Part shown: positions 24,600 through 33,452 of the stretch, piece by piece
Numbering within the stretch: position 1 is the stretch's first letter
Layout of the letters: each line of letters opens with the position of its first letter
Source: Pusillibacter faecalis
GTDB taxonomy: Bacteria > Bacillota > Clostridia > Oscillospirales > Oscillospiraceae
Length of the DNA stretch: 64,000 nucleotides
Direction of reading: 5' to 3'
Assembly: GCF_018408705.1 (NCBI RefSeq)
Contig: NZ_AP023420.1
Location: forward strand, 310,001-374,000
Notes under the pieces: generated by a model
Seen by the model: the letters and a program-made list of their open reading frames with translations, nothing else
What the model was told of the DNA's origin: nothing
Databases searched by the model: none
Program-made: the position numbers and the translations under genes

Positions 24600-25300
24600 G
24601 TGCAAAAGATGTGATCATTGCCCTAGACTTTCCCACCCGTGAGGAGGCTCTGGGCTTTTTGGACCAGTTCCCTGCCGGGGAAAAGCCCTTTGTGAAGATC
24701 GGCATGGAGCTCTTCTACGCCGAGGGGCCACAGATGGTCCGGGAGATCAAGTCCCGGGGCCACAGGATTTTCCTGGATTTGAAGCTCCACGACATTCCCA
24801 ACACCGTGGGCCGGGCCATGGCGGTGCTCAGCCGTCTGGATGTGGATATGGTGAACCTGCACGCTTCCGGTGCCTCCGCCATGATGCGCGCCGCCCTGGA
24901 GGGGCTGACCCGGCCTGATGGCACCCGCCCCATCCTCATTGCCGTGACCCAGTTGACCTCCACCGACGCAGCGACGCTAAAAAACGAGCTGCTCATTGAC
25001 ACTCCTATGGCGGAGACAGTGATGGCCTATGCCAAAAATGCCGCAGACAGCGGCCTCGACGGCGTGGTTTGCTCTCCCCTGGAGGCGGCGCTGGTAAAGG
25101 AGCAGTGCGGGGAGAGTTTCCTCACCGTCACCCCCGGCATCCGCTTTGCCGACAGCACCGTGGGAGACCAGAAGCGCATCATGACTCCGGAGAAGGCCGG
25201 CAGGTCCGGCTGCGACTACATTGTGGTGGGCCGTCCCATCACCCAGGCTGCGGACCCCGTGGCCGCGTACCGCCGGGCGGTAACGGACTTTTTTGGCTGA
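24596..25300 (+). CDS. pyrF: Orotidine 5'-phosphate decarboxylase
   Basis: The 234-residue barrel converts OMP to UMP, the last step. The catalytic tetrad is visible in [12 protein letters not shown] (Asp61, Lys63, Asp66). The phosphate-binding end is in [14 protein letters not shown]. The ATG overlaps the pyrD stop by 4 bases. Length and motifs are those of the short-form PyrF. Confidence 0.95.
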   Translation: MSAKDVIIALDFPTREEALGFLDQFPAGEKPFVKIGMELFYAEGPQMVREIKSRGHRIFLDLKLHDIPNTVGRAMAVLSRLDVDMVNLHASGASAMMRAALEGLTRPDGTRPILIAVTQLTSTDAATLKNELLIDTPMAETVMAYAKNAADSGLDGVVCSPLEAALVKEQCGESFLTVTPGIRFADSTVGDQKRIMTPEKAGRSGCDYIVVGRPITQAADPVAAYRRAVTDFFG

Positions 25301-25312
25301 GGAGGAACCATC

Positions 25313-25837
25313 ATGGAACTGCTGACCTATTTTCAAAATCGACGCAGCGTGCGCAGCTATACCGGCGCCCCTGTCCCGGAGGAGGCAGTGAACCAGATTC
25401 TCCAGGCTGGAATGCTCTCCGCCAGCGGCAAGGCCCTGCGTCCTTGGGAGTTTATTGTGGTGCGGAACAAAGAGACGCTCCGTGCCCTGGCTGAGTGCCG
25501 GAAGCCTGCCGCCAAAATGCTTCAGGACGCAGACTGCGCCATTGTGGTGCTGGGAGACGAGGCCCGCTCGGACGTGTGGGTGGAGGACTGCTCTGTTGTC
25601 ATGGCCAACATGCATCTGATGGCCGACGGTCTGGGCGTCGGCAGCTGTTGGGTCCAGGGCCGTCTGCGGGAGGCTTCTGCCGGCGGCAGCAGCGAGGCCT
25701 TTGTCCGAAAGCTCCTGGGTTTCCCCGAGCATCTCCGTCTGGAGGCCATTTTAACCCTTGGGATGCCTGTCCAGCGCCCGGAGCCCCACTGCCTGGAGAA
25801 GCTGCCCACAGAGAAGATCCACCGGGAGACCTATTAA
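25313..25837 (+). CDS. Nitroreductase family flavoprotein within the pyr operon
   Basis: The product has 174 residues with the FMN-binding pattern of nitroreductases: NRRSVRSYTG (about 9-18), LSASGKALRPWEFIVV (about 36-51), DCSVVMANMHLMADGLGVGS and a C-terminal LTLGMP. It should reduce nitro compounds or quinones using NAD(P)H and FMN; the true substrate is unknown. It lies 12 bases after pyrF and 57 before pyrE, with AGGAGG at the start, so it is cotranscribed with pyrimidine genes. No pyrimidine-specific feature was seen. Confidence 0.88.
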   Translation: MELLTYFQNRRSVRSYTGAPVPEEAVNQILQAGMLSASGKALRPWEFIVVRNKETLRALAECRKPAAKMLQDADCAIVVLGDEARSDVWVEDCSVVMANMHLMADGLGVGSCWVQGRLREASAGGSSEAFVRKLLGFPEHLRLEAILTLGMPVQRPEPHCLEKLPTEKIHRETY

Positions 25838-25894
25838 CCCCACGACCAGGCCCCATGCGGGCCGGTCTGGCCATTGAGAGAAAGGAAAGGAACC

Positions 25895-26536
25895 ATGAAT
25901 CTGGAACGTACCATTGCCCATGATCTGCTGAGTATCGGCGCAGTCTTTCTACGACCGGACGAGCCCTTCACCTGGGCCAGCGGCATCAAAAGTCCCATCT
26001 ACTGCGACAACCGTCTGACTCTGACCGCCCCCACCGTCCGCACCCACGTGGAAGAGGGATTGGCGGAGCTGGTCCGCACCCACTATCCAGAGGCCCAGGT
26101 GCTGATGGGCACCTCCACCGCAGGCATCGCTCACGCCGCCATTGTGGGTCATCTCATGAATCTGCCCATGGGCTATGTCCGCTCCGGCAACAAGGACCAT
26201 GGCCGTCAGAACCGCATCGAGGGCAGGCTGGAAAAGGGCCAGAAGGTAGTGGTGGTGGAAGACCTGATCTCCACTGCCGGAAGCTGCATTGAGGTGGTGG
26301 AGGCTCTGCGGGATGCCGGCGCGGAAGTTCTTGGCATCGTCTCTATCTTCACCTACGGCCTCCAAAAGGGTCTGGACCGGCTTGCCGCTGCACACATCAC
26401 CAATGTCAGCCTCTCTAACTTTGACGCGGTATGTGAGGTGGCTGCTGAGGAAGGGCAGATCCGTCCGGAGGACATCGAGCGGCTCAGGGCGTTCCGCTCC
26501 AATCCCTCGGACGAGGGATGGATTGCGGTGAAATAG
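25895..26536 (+). CDS. pyrE: Orotate phosphoribosyltransferase
   Basis: This 213-residue enzyme joins orotate and PRPP to OMP. The PRPP-binding motif [14 protein letters not shown] is at about residues 117-130, and the flexible loop [11 protein letters not shown] at 100-110. ATG 25895 follows AAAGGAAAGGAACC; the longer frame upstream is not preferred. It lies downstream of the nitroreductase gene in the same transcript. Confidence 0.95.
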   Translation: MNLERTIAHDLLSIGAVFLRPDEPFTWASGIKSPIYCDNRLTLTAPTVRTHVEEGLAELVRTHYPEAQVLMGTSTAGIAHAAIVGHLMNLPMGYVRSGNKDHGRQNRIEGRLEKGQKVVVVEDLISTAGSCIEVVEALRDAGAEVLGIVSIFTYGLQKGLDRLAAAHITNVSLSNFDAVCEVAAEEGQIRPEDIERLRAFRSNPSDEGWIAVK

Positions 26537-26676
26537 CCCCCTCCGTCTTCGTTGAAGAAGCGTCCCGCTCCTCTCGCGCTTTTGCCATTTCTTTGCCGGG
26601 TTTTAGCCCCTCTCTTGTTCTTTTCCGGCGTTCGCCGGGATTATCTACCTACGGCCATTTCAGAAGGAGGAACTTC

Positions 26677-27600
26677 ATGCCCAGAAACATCATTGATGTC
26701 ATCGACCTCTCTGTGGAGGAGATCGACGAGCTGATTGCCACTGCGGAGGACATTATCACCACCCCCGTCAAATATCAGGACATCTGCGCCCACAAACAAC
26801 TGGCAACCCTGTTCTTTGAGCCCTCTACCCGCACCCGTCTCAGCTTTGAGTCCGCTATGCTTGCTCTCGGCGGCAGCGTGCTAGGCTTCTCCGAAGCCAA
26901 TTCCAGCTCCACCGCCAAGGGTGAGACTGTGGGGGACACCGTCCACACCGTCAGCTGCTATGCCGACATCATCGCCATGCGCCATCCCAAGGAGGGCGCG
27001 CCTTATGCCGCCGCTCAGTTCAGTGAGGTGCCCATCATCAATGCAGGTGACGGTGGTCACAACCACCCCACCCAGACCCTGACAGACCTTTTGACCATCC
27101 ACCGGGAGAAGGGGCGTCTGAATGGCTTTACCATTGGCTTTTGCGGCGATCTGAAATTCGGACGCACCGTCCACTCCCTGGTGAACGCCCTGAGCCGGTA
27201 TGAGAACATCAACTATGTGCTCATCTCCCCCGCAGAGCTGAAGCTTCCCCGTTATGTGAAGGAGGAGGCCTTGAAAAAGCGCGGCATCCACTACACCCAG
27301 ACCACGGACCTGGAGTCCGTCATCCCCCAGCTGGACATTCTCTACATGACCCGGGTGCAGAAGGAGCGGTTCTTCAACGAGGAGGATTACCTGCGCTTAA
27401 AGGACAGCTATATCCTCACCCCGGAGAAGCTGGTAAACGCCAAAGCGGACCTGTCCATTCTCCATCCCCTGCCCCGGGTGAACGAGATCTCCGTGATGGT
27501 GGACAAAGACCCCCGCGCCGCCTACTGGAAGCAGGTGAAAAACGGAAAGTTTATCCGCATGGCGCTGATTATGAAGCTGCTGGGACTGACGCCGTCCTGA
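26677..27600 (+). CDS. pyrB: Aspartate carbamoyltransferase catalytic chain
   Basis: The 307-residue catalytic chain combines carbamoyl phosphate and aspartate. The carbamoyl-phosphate site [13 protein letters not shown] is at about 47-58 and HPTQTL at 130-135; the aspartate loop is near [13 protein letters not shown] 26677 follows AGAAGGAGGAACTTC. A 140-base gap separates it from pyrE, containing only a small GC hairpin (CCGGCG-TT-CGCCGG, near 26626-26639). With pyrI downstream, the enzyme should be the regulated class B type. Confidence 0.95.
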   Translation: MPRNIIDVIDLSVEEIDELIATAEDIITTPVKYQDICAHKQLATLFFEPSTRTRLSFESAMLALGGSVLGFSEANSSSTAKGETVGDTVHTVSCYADIIAMRHPKEGAPYAAAQFSEVPIINAGDGGHNHPTQTLTDLLTIHREKGRLNGFTIGFCGDLKFGRTVHSLVNALSRYENINYVLISPAELKLPRYVKEEALKKRGIHYTQTTDLESVIPQLDILYMTRVQKERFFNEEDYLRLKDSYILTPEKLVNAKADLSILHPLPRVNEISVMVDKDPRAAYWKQVKNGKFIRMALIMKLLGLTPS

Positions 27601-27640
27601 GCATCCATCCGACCATCTTCAAAATTGCAGGAGGGCTTTT

Positions 27641-28066
27641 ATGAATATTGACAGCATTCAAAACGGCGTGGTTCTGGACCACATTCAGGCCGGCAAGAGC
27701 ATGGACATCTACCGGTATCTGCACCTGGATGAGCTGGACTGCTCTGTGGCCATCATCAAAAACGTCCGCAGCGGCCGCATGGGGAAGAAGGACATCATCA
27801 AGATTGACTCCCCCATGGAGGTGGACCTGGATGTACTGGGCTACATCGACTCCAATATCACCGTGAACGTCATCCGCAACGGTCAGCTGGTGGCGAAAAA
27901 GCATTTGCAGCTCCCCCAGAAGCTGGTGAACATCATCCATTGTAAAAATCCCCGGTGCATCACTGTGGCGGAGCCGCAGCTGGACGCCATCTTTTTACTC
28001 AGTGACGCGGACACCCACACCTACCGTTGTGCGTACTGCGAGACCGCAAAGGATAAAAAATTTTGA
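27641..28066 (+). CDS. pyrI: Aspartate carbamoyltransferase regulatory chain
   Basis: A 141-residue regulatory subunit. The N-terminal nucleotide-binding domain (residues 1-95) includes NVRSGRMGKKDIIKID. The C-terminal zinc domain has the four Cys ligands C101, C106, C130 and C133 (HCKNPRC and YRCAYCE). It binds ATP/CTP/UTP and adjusts PyrB activity. RBS CAGGAGGGC lies ahead of the ATG. It is the last gene of the operon, followed by a terminator. Confidence 0.95.
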   Translation: MNIDSIQNGVVLDHIQAGKSMDIYRYLHLDELDCSVAIIKNVRSGRMGKKDIIKIDSPMEVDLDVLGYIDSNITVNVIRNGQLVAKKHLQLPQKLVNIIHCKNPRCITVAEPQLDAIFLLSDADTHTYRCAYCETAKDKKF

Positions 28067-28083
28067 ACTCCCCCGACATCCGG

Positions 28084-28112
28084 CGGGCCGCCCTTTCAGG
28101 CGGCCCGTTTTT
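28084..28112 (+). terminator. pyr operon terminator
   Basis: CGGGCCGCC - CTTTCA - GGCGGCCCG followed by TTTTT: a perfect 9-bp stem 18 bases after the pyrI stop. Confidence 0.92.
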
Positions 28113-28114
28113 GG

Positions 28115-28143
28115 TTGACAGCTTCCGGGCGGGATGCTATCAT
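28115..28143 (+). promoter_or_regulatory. Strong promoter for the RNA/CD3324 unit
   Basis: TTGACA (28115-28120), 17 bases, TATCAT (28138-28143), beginning 3 bases after the pyr terminator T-tract. The start point would be near 28150. Confidence 0.8.
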
Positions 28144-28149
28144 AAGGGT

Positions 28150-28257
28150 GATTTCCAAGTGAGGTGTGTGGATGTCGGTCCTGTAACAAGTGGAACTATG
28201 GCTAAAGGGAGGGGCGTGGGCCCCTCTTATGGTGTTGCATCCGCATCTCTGGAAATC
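28150..28257 (+). ncRNA. Candidate structured RNA (free RNA or leader of the CD3324-family gene)
   Basis: The predicted start coincides with the first base of a closed domain. GATTTCCA (28150-28157) pairs with TGGAAATC (28250-28257), TGTGGATG (28167-28174) with CATCCGCA (28238-28245), and GAGGGGC (28209-28215) with GCCCCTC (28220-28226), leaving a large single-stranded region. A T6 run follows at 28278-28283. The layout (long closing stem, big bubble) recalls 6S RNA, but it is too short for one, and no riboswitch consensus I know matches. Existence is inferred from promoter plus pairing. Confidence 0.4.
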
Positions 28258-28318
28258 CAATAAGAAGAGAGGAATCGTTTTTTGCATTGTAACAACTGTG
28301 CTTCGGTGCATAGCGCAT

Positions 28319-28357
28319 AGCAGAGGCTATGGCGCCGAAGGGCATATAGCCTCTGCT
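28319..28357 (+). repeat. Perfect 12-bp hairpin in the CD3324 leader
   Basis: AGCAGAGGCTAT and ATAGCCTCTGCT flank a 15-base loop, 34 bases upstream of the CD3324-family start. There is no T-run behind it, so it is a leader structure rather than a terminator. Confidence 0.6.
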
Positions 28358-28390
28358 CCATTCCAATTCATCAGATCTTGGAGGAGCACC

Positions 28391-28663
28391 ATGCGCTATA
28401 TGAAGGCGGCTGACGTCCTGCCGCCGGATCTGCTGAAGCAGATTCAAACCTATATTGACGGCGAATATCTATATATCCCCCGGCGCGCGGAGACGCGCAG
28501 CGCCTGGGGCGCAGCCAATGGCCGCAAGGCGGAAACCCTGGCCCGAAATTTGGAAATCTATCGGCGCTATCGGGAGGGGACGCCTGTTGCGCGGCTGGCT
28601 GAGGAGTACTTTCTGACGCCGAAAAGTGTCTCAAAGATCATCGCCCGTCTGAGAAACAACTAA
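28391..28663 (+). CDS. CD3324 family protein
   Basis: The protein has 90 residues beginning MRYMKAADVLPPDLLKQIQT and YIDGEYLYIPRRAE, the hallmark of the CD3324 family of Clostridia. A helix-turn-helix-like end follows (VARLAEEYFLTPKSVSKIIA). The family has no established function; the C-terminal part suggests DNA binding. ATG 28391 follows TTGGAGGAGCACC. A leader of about 240 nt with strong secondary structure precedes it, so post-transcriptional control is likely. Confidence 0.85.
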   Translation: MRYMKAADVLPPDLLKQIQTYIDGEYLYIPRRAETRSAWGAANGRKAETLARNLEIYRRYREGTPVARLAEEYFLTPKSVSKIIARLRNN

Positions 28664-28670
28664 ATGGCAA

Positions 28671-28706
28671 GGCGCCGTGCGGAGTCCCGCGCGGCGCCAG
28701 TTTTCT
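28671..28706 (+). terminator. Terminator after the CD3324-family gene
   Basis: GGCGCCGTGCGG - AGT - CCCGCGCGGCGCC followed by AGTTTTCTTCT. Confidence 0.85.
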
Positions 28707-28786
28707 TCTGAAGCGAGTGGGCGGTTGCCTTGCCGCCGTCTCTGTTGTATGCTGGATACAGCGGAGAGAAAAGGAGGAAATGAATC

Positions 28787-29185
28787 ATGTCTCAGCGCAT
28801 TCCGCAAAAGCCCAAACGCCGCCCGGCGGATTTCCGCAGTGACCCCTGCGGCGATGTCTTCACCTGCCGGTCCTGTGGCTGGCCTGTGGGCCCCGCCGAC
28901 GCGGGGACCCGGCACCGCAACCACTGCCCCAACTGTCTCGCCAGCGTCCACCTGGACGACGAGCCGGGAGACCGCTCCGCCGAGTGCGGGGGACTCATGG
29001 AGCCGGTGGCGGTCTGGGTCCGCAAGGGCGGCGAGTGGGCCATCATCCATCGCTGCCGCGTCTGTGGTGTGCTACATTCTAACCGGGTGGCGGCGGACGA
29101 CAACCCCTCGCTGCTGATGTCTCTGGCAGTGAAGCCCCTGGCCAGCCCCCCCTTCCCCCTGCACCGGCTAGAGAAGCTTATATAA
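28787..29185 (+). CDS. RNHCP domain protein
   Basis: A 132-residue protein built around the motif RHRNHCPNCL that names the RNHCP family, with further Cys pairs CRSCGWPV and CRVCGVLHSNR that probably form zinc sites. The function is unknown. RBS AAAGGAGGAAATGAATC lies ahead of the ATG. It is a single-gene unit between two terminators. Confidence 0.88.
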   Translation: MSQRIPQKPKRRPADFRSDPCGDVFTCRSCGWPVGPADAGTRHRNHCPNCLASVHLDDEPGDRSAECGGLMEPVAVWVRKGGEWAIIHRCRVCGVLHSNRVAADDNPSLLMSLAVKPLASPPFPLHRLEKLI

Positions 29186-29216
29186 AAAAACGCGGCCCGT
29201 ACATGGACCGCGTTTT
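29184..29216. terminator. Bidirectional terminator
   Basis: AAAAAAACGCGG...CCGCGTTTT serves the plus-strand RNHCP gene and the minus-strand radical SAM gene, which converge here. Confidence 0.85.
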
Positions 29217-29220
29217 GCCG

Positions 29221-30090
29221 TTATACGCCGCGCCAGGCCTCCGGCCGCAGCTTGCTCATGTCTTGCTTGGCCCGCTGAATCTCCGCCAGCATGGCATCCT
29301 TATCCTGGTTCAGCGTTCCCTTCAAAAGCAGGTAGTTGGAGGCGTGGTTCATCCGGAACACGCTGCCTGGGCTGTCCAGGTTCTCCACCAGCAGCCGGGT
29401 TTCCTCCAGCACCTGGGCCTGGGTCAGCAGCTGGAAGGTTCCCGCGTGGACCCAGTCGTACAGAGGCGTCTCCTCCTCCACCACCAGCGTCAGCATCCCG
29501 ATATACTCCGGGTTCATGGCGTTGAAAGCCTTGGCCGTCTCAATGGCGTGCTGCTCCAGCAGGGGTTGGCCGCCCAGGCCCGTGATGGCCGTGACGGAGA
29601 GGGCCATGCCGCAGCTGCGAACCTTCTGTCCCATGGCGATAATCTCCGCCGCCGGGTGGCCCTTGCGCATGAGCTTCAAAACCTCGTCGCTGCCAGACTC
29701 CAACCCCATATAGATCATCGTCAGGCCCTTGTCCCGGAGGGTCCTCAGCTCCTCCTCCGTCCGCAGGCGGATGCTGGAGGGCGAGCCGTAGGTGGTGACA
29801 CGCTGGCACTCCGGAAACAGCTCCCGAATGGTGTCGAGAATCGTGTAGAGCTCCGACGCCTTGCGCACTAACGCATCCCCATCTGCCAAAAACACCCGCT
29901 CCACATGGCGGTAGGTCTGGCGGGCCAGCCGGAAGTCCTCCAAAATCTCGTCCATAGGCCGCAGTTTGAACCGCTTTTCCTTATACATGTCGCAGAAGGC
30001 GCAGGTATTGTGGCTGCACCCATAAGTCACCTGCACAATGAGGCTGTACGCCTCAGAGGGGGGACGGAATACTCTTCCAAAATATCTCAT
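29221..30090 (-). CDS. Radical SAM protein
   Basis: A 289-residue radical SAM enzyme. The iron-sulfur motif is GCSHNTCAFCDMYKEKRF with spacing CX4CX2C, one longer than the usual CX3CX2C but known in this subfamily. The SAM-binding barrel follows (FLADGDALVRK, YMGLESGSDEVLKLMRKGH). The substrate is unknown. ATG 30090 is used, with GGAGG at 10 bases; it lies just inside the end of the aminotransferase gene, so the two are coupled. Confidence 0.87.
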   Translation of the reverse strand: MRYFGRVFRPPSEAYSLIVQVTYGCSHNTCAFCDMYKEKRFKLRPMDEILEDFRLARQTYRHVERVFLADGDALVRKASELYTILDTIRELFPECQRVTTYGSPSSIRLRTEEELRTLRDKGLTMIYMGLESGSDEVLKLMRKGHPAAEIIAMGQKVRSCGMALSVTAITGLGGQPLLEQHAIETAKAFNAMNPEYIGMLTLVVEEETPLYDWVHAGTFQLLTQAQVLEETRLLVENLDSPGSVFRMNHASNYLLLKGTLNQDKDAMLAEIQRAKQDMSKLRPEAWRGV

Positions 30091-31370
30091 ACTCCCAGCG
30101 CCTCCAACGCAGACAGCTTCAGGCAGGTACACAGCACCGCGATGGCCTGCTCCAACTCCTCAACTGGCGGCAGGGAGGGCGCAATACGGATGTTGCTGTC
30201 CTGCGGGTCCTTTCCATAGGGGAAAGTGGCTCCGGCGTCAGTCATGGTGACGCCAGCCTCCTTACACAGTGCCAAGGTCCGCTTTGCGGTGCCGGGCATG
30301 GCGTTCAGGGAGACGAAGTAACCACCCTTGGGCCGCTGCCAAGAGGCGATCTCCAGCGGGGCGATCTCCCGATCCAGTGCATCCACCACGCAGCGGAATT
30401 TCGGCCCCATGATGGCGGCGTGCTTCTTCATCAGCTCCAGGGTGTGGGCCTTATCCTTGAGATACAAGACGTGGCGCTGCTGGTTGACCTTGTCAAAGCT
30501 GATAACCTGGATGCTCAGAAGCTTCTCCATATAAGCCATATTTGCCTCGGAGCAAGCAAAGCAGGAGATACCGCCTCCCGGAAGCGTCACCTTGGAGGTA
30601 GAGGCGAACTCAAAGACCATATCGGGATTGCCCGCCTGCTCACACAAGGCGAGAATATCCGGAAACTTCACATAGTCCCCCTCAAACTCATGAATGCAGT
30701 AGGCGTTGTCCCACATGATGGTGAAGTCCGGCGCGGCAGGCTTTAGGGCCGCCATGCGGCGGATCACCTTGTCGGAGTAGATGATGCCGTCTGGGTTGGA
30801 GTACTTGGGCACGCACCAGATGCCCTTCACCGCGGAATCCTTCACCGCCTCCTCCACTGCGTCCATATCGGGTCCCTCGTCGGTCATGGGGATCGTGATG
30901 AGCTCAAAGCCAAAGGACTCCGTGACCTTGAAATGGCGATCATAGCCAGGAGCAGGGCAGAGCCATTTGATGTTCTCTTCCCTGCACCAGGGCCGGGGAC
31001 TGTGGAGCAGGCCATGGGTGTAACCCTTGGAGATCGTATCGTACATTAGCTGCAGGCTGGCATTGCCGCCCACAAACACCTGCCATGGCCGACAGCCAAG
31101 AATCTCGGCAAAGAGCCGCTTGGCAGCGGGCAGGCCGCTGAGCTCGCCATAGTTGCGCACGTCGATGCCGTCGGACACATAGTCCTGCGGGTCCTGCATC
31201 AGCGAGAAGATATCGCTCACCAGGTCCAGCTGCTGCTTTCCTGGCTTTCCGCGTGCCATGTTCAGCTTCAGGCCCTTTGCCTTCCAAAGCTCAAATTCCT
31301 GCCGCACACGGGTGTACTCCGCTCCGCGCTCTTCCCTGGTCATGTTGGGGTAAGCGGTCATAGGGATCAT
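30087..31370 (-). CDS. Aspartate aminotransferase, class Ic (PF12897 type)
   Basis: This 427-residue PLP enzyme has GYDRHFKVTESFGFE (substrate/PLP pocket), PKYSNPDGIIYS, MWDNAYCIHEF and the PLP lysine Lys260 in STSKVTLPGGG. These match the long, class-I-like aspartate aminotransferase family of Firmicutes. It exchanges amino groups between aspartate and 2-oxoglutarate. ATG 31370 follows CTGGAAAGGATGATCCC. The radical SAM gene follows with a 4-base overlap. Confidence 0.92.
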   Translation of the reverse strand: MIPMTAYPNMTREERGAEYTRVRQEFELWKAKGLKLNMARGKPGKQQLDLVSDIFSLMQDPQDYVSDGIDVRNYGELSGLPAAKRLFAEILGCRPWQVFVGGNASLQLMYDTISKGYTHGLLHSPRPWCREENIKWLCPAPGYDRHFKVTESFGFELITIPMTDEGPDMDAVEEAVKDSAVKGIWCVPKYSNPDGIIYSDKVIRRMAALKPAAPDFTIMWDNAYCIHEFEGDYVKFPDILALCEQAGNPDMVFEFASTSKVTLPGGGISCFACSEANMAYMEKLLSIQVISFDKVNQQRHVLYLKDKAHTLELMKKHAAIMGPKFRCVVDALDREIAPLEIASWQRPKGGYFVSLNAMPGTAKRTLALCKEAGVTMTDAGATFPYGKDPQDSNIRIAPSLPPVEELEQAIAVLCTCLKLSALEALGV

Positions 31371-31463
31371 CCTTTCCAGTATTGAATTTCATGGTATAGT
31401 ATACCCTATTTCCCCATCCCCTTGCAAGGCCGGATTCTCTGTCAAAATCCACACAAAACGGCT

Positions 31464-31497
31464 CGCCCGCCGCCGGATTTTCCGGCAGCGGGCGGGT
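31464..31497 (-). terminator. Terminator after the Cys-rich protein gene
   Basis: A GC-rich stem (CCCGCCCGCTGCCGG / CCGGCGGCGGGCG with one bulge) and AAAA loop is followed on the minus strand by AGCCGTTTTG. Confidence 0.7.
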
Positions 31498-31507
31498 CGA
31501 GCAGCCT

Positions 31508-31846
31508 TCAGCAGCAGCCGCAGCCGATGCAGCTGTTGTCCGCGCAGGAGATGGTGGGCTCTCCGGCGGTCAGGTTCACGCCGTAGCGGATGGGAACAGA
31601 TACACAGATCTGCTGGGTCATTGTGACCGTGCAGCAGCTCCCCGACGCGTCGGTGACGCAGGTAATACTGGGGCTTCCCTGGCACGCCACGGTCACAGTT
31701 CCGACGGAAGCGGTAGGAGTTAAAGCGAAAGGCGCGGCAATGTCCACGCACTGAGTACCGGTTTTGTTGCAGCCGCCCACAGGGCAGTTGTCCTCCGCCT
31801 GATAGGGCAGGATGGGCTCGTGTTCATAGGCTTCACTGATACGCAA
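31508..31846 (-). CDS. Cysteine-rich protein, possibly spore-surface
   Basis: About 112 residues with 12 Cys, including NCPVGGCNKTGTQC near the start and a terminal SCADNSCIGCGCC. The middle (VGTVTVACQGSP, TCVTDASGSCC, ICVSVPIRYGV) is Thr/Val/Ser-rich and beta-like. The pattern resembles Cys-rich outer-layer or spore appendage proteins of spore formers, but no family is certain. TTG 31846 is preferred because GAGGG lies 6 bases ahead; an in-frame ATG at 31894 has no ribosome site. Single-gene unit. Confidence 0.68.
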   Translation of the reverse strand: MRISEAYEHEPILPYQAEDNCPVGGCNKTGTQCVDIAAPFALTPTASVGTVTVACQGSPSITCVTDASGSCCTVTMTQQICVSVPIRYGVNLTAGEPTISCADNSCIGCGCC

Positions 31847-32022
31847 AGCAATCCCTCGTTTCCTGGATATTGTACCCGGCTGGGTACGTTCCATTCTATG
31901 CCGTTGGGTGCCGGAGCGCTCCTCAAGCGCGGGGTGTTATTTTTGAAAAGAGGGGCTTCCCTTTTTCCGCGGATATGTTATAGTGATGCTAAGAATTCGT
32001 TAAAGGAAGAGAGGCGTCTCCT

Positions 32023-33396
32023 ATGGAAGAAAAACAGGAGCAAAAGTTTCAGCAGATGACCGAGACGCCGGTGGGGCGGCTGATCTGCCACCTGGCCCTG
32101 CCCTGTATCATCAGCATGCTTGTAACCGCTTTCTATAATATGGCGGATACCTTTTTCGTAGGCATGCTTCAGAGCAACAGTGCCACCGCCGCCGTTGGCG
32201 TTGTCTTCTCCCTGATGGCTGTGCTGCAGGCCATCGGCTTCTTCTTCGGGCACGGCAGCGGTAACTTCATTTCCCGGGAGCTGGGCCGGCACCACTATGA
32301 GGAGGCCTCCAATATGGCCGCCACCGGTTTTTTTTCCGCACTGTTTTCCGGCCTAGTTCTGTGTATCCTGGGGCAGATCTTTCTGGAGCCCCTGGCCTAT
32401 CTCCTGGGGTCTACGGACACTATTTTGCCTTACTCCACGGCCTACCTCCGGGTGATCCTCCTGGGCGCCCCCTGGATGACCGCCTCTCTGGTGCTCAATA
32501 ACCAGCTGCGTTTCCAGGGAAGTGCCGTCTACGGTATGGTGGGCATCACCAGCGGTGCGGTGCTGAACATCGCCCTGGACCCCCTGCTGATCTTCGTCTT
32601 CGATATGGGGGTGGCCGGGGCGGCCTGGGCCACCATCTTCAGTCAATTTGTCAGCTTTTGCCTGCTGCTGGTGGGCTGCACCCGGGGCGGGAATCTCCAG
32701 ATCCATGTCTCTCGGGTCCAGCTGAAATGGGACTATTTCTCCATGATTATCCGGGGCGGCCTCCCCTCCCTTGCGCGGCAGGGCCTTGCCTCCTTCGCCA
32801 CCATCTGCCTGAACTGGGCCATCCGCCCCTATGGGGATGCCGCCATCGCCGCCATGGGCGTTGTCCAACGGATCGCCATGTTCGGCGGCTCTGCCATGAT
32901 CGGCTTCGGACAGGGCTTCCAGCCTGTGTGCGGTTTCAACTACGGCGCGCAACTCTACAGCCGGGTGCGGGAGGGCTTCTGGTTTTGCGTGAAGAGCTCC
33001 ACTGTTTTCCTGCTGGTGGTGAGCACCCTGGGCTTTGCCTTTGCCCCACAGCTGATTGCCCTGTTCCGGGATGACCCGGAGGTCGTCGCCATCGGTGCCG
33101 TGGCTCTGCGGTGCCAGTGCGTCACCTTCTGTGCCATGGGCTGGGTCACAATGAGCAACATGATGCTCCAAACCATCGGCCAGACCGTTCCAGCCACGTT
33201 TCTCGCCATGGCCAGGCAGGGGATCTTCTTCGTTCCGCTGGTCTGGATTCTCCCCTTATTCCTGGGTCTCACGGGCGTGCAGATCACGCAATCTGCCTCC
33301 GACCTGCTAACGCTGGCCTGCGCTATCCCGATCCAGCTTTCAGCCCTTCGTAAATTATCCCTCCCGGATCATACGCCCATCCAGAATGGCACCTGA
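32023..33396 (+). CDS. MATE family efflux transporter
   Basis: This 457-residue membrane protein has 12 hydrophobic helices in two similar halves. MATE signatures include LICHLALPCIISMLVTAFYN near residue 25 and ADTFFVGML after it, then GFGQGFQPVCGFNYGAQLYS in the second half. It exports cationic drugs or metabolites using Na+ or H+. ATG 32023 follows GGAAGAGAGGCGTCTCCT. No regulator is next to it. Confidence 0.93.
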   Translation: MEEKQEQKFQQMTETPVGRLICHLALPCIISMLVTAFYNMADTFFVGMLQSNSATAAVGVVFSLMAVLQAIGFFFGHGSGNFISRELGRHHYEEASNMAATGFFSALFSGLVLCILGQIFLEPLAYLLGSTDTILPYSTAYLRVILLGAPWMTASLVLNNQLRFQGSAVYGMVGITSGAVLNIALDPLLIFVFDMGVAGAAWATIFSQFVSFCLLLVGCTRGGNLQIHVSRVQLKWDYFSMIIRGGLPSLARQGLASFATICLNWAIRPYGDAAIAAMGVVQRIAMFGGSAMIGFGQGFQPVCGFNYGAQLYSRVREGFWFCVKSSTVFLLVVSTLGFAFAPQLIALFRDDPEVVAIGAVALRCQCVTFCAMGWVTMSNMMLQTIGQTVPATFLAMARQGIFFVPLVWILPLFLGLTGVQITQSASDLLTLACAIPIQLSALRKLSLPDHTPIQNGT

Positions 33397-33399
33397 AAA

Positions 33400-33435
33400 A
33401 ACACCGCCGCAGCCTTTTGGGACTGCGGCGGTGTT
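33400..33435. terminator. Bidirectional terminator between MATE and clpC
   Basis: AACACCGCCGCAG pairs perfectly with CTGCGGCGGTGTT; A-run on the left, CTCTTT on the right. Confidence 0.9.
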
Positions 33436-33452
33436 CTCTTTGATTGGCTGGA

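Noticed and set aside
28150..28257. Assignment as 6S RNA, SRP RNA or T-box
   Set aside because: Too short for 6S; lacks the SRP GGAAGGAAGCAGC-type loop and the T-box GGTGG-ACCGCG bulge.
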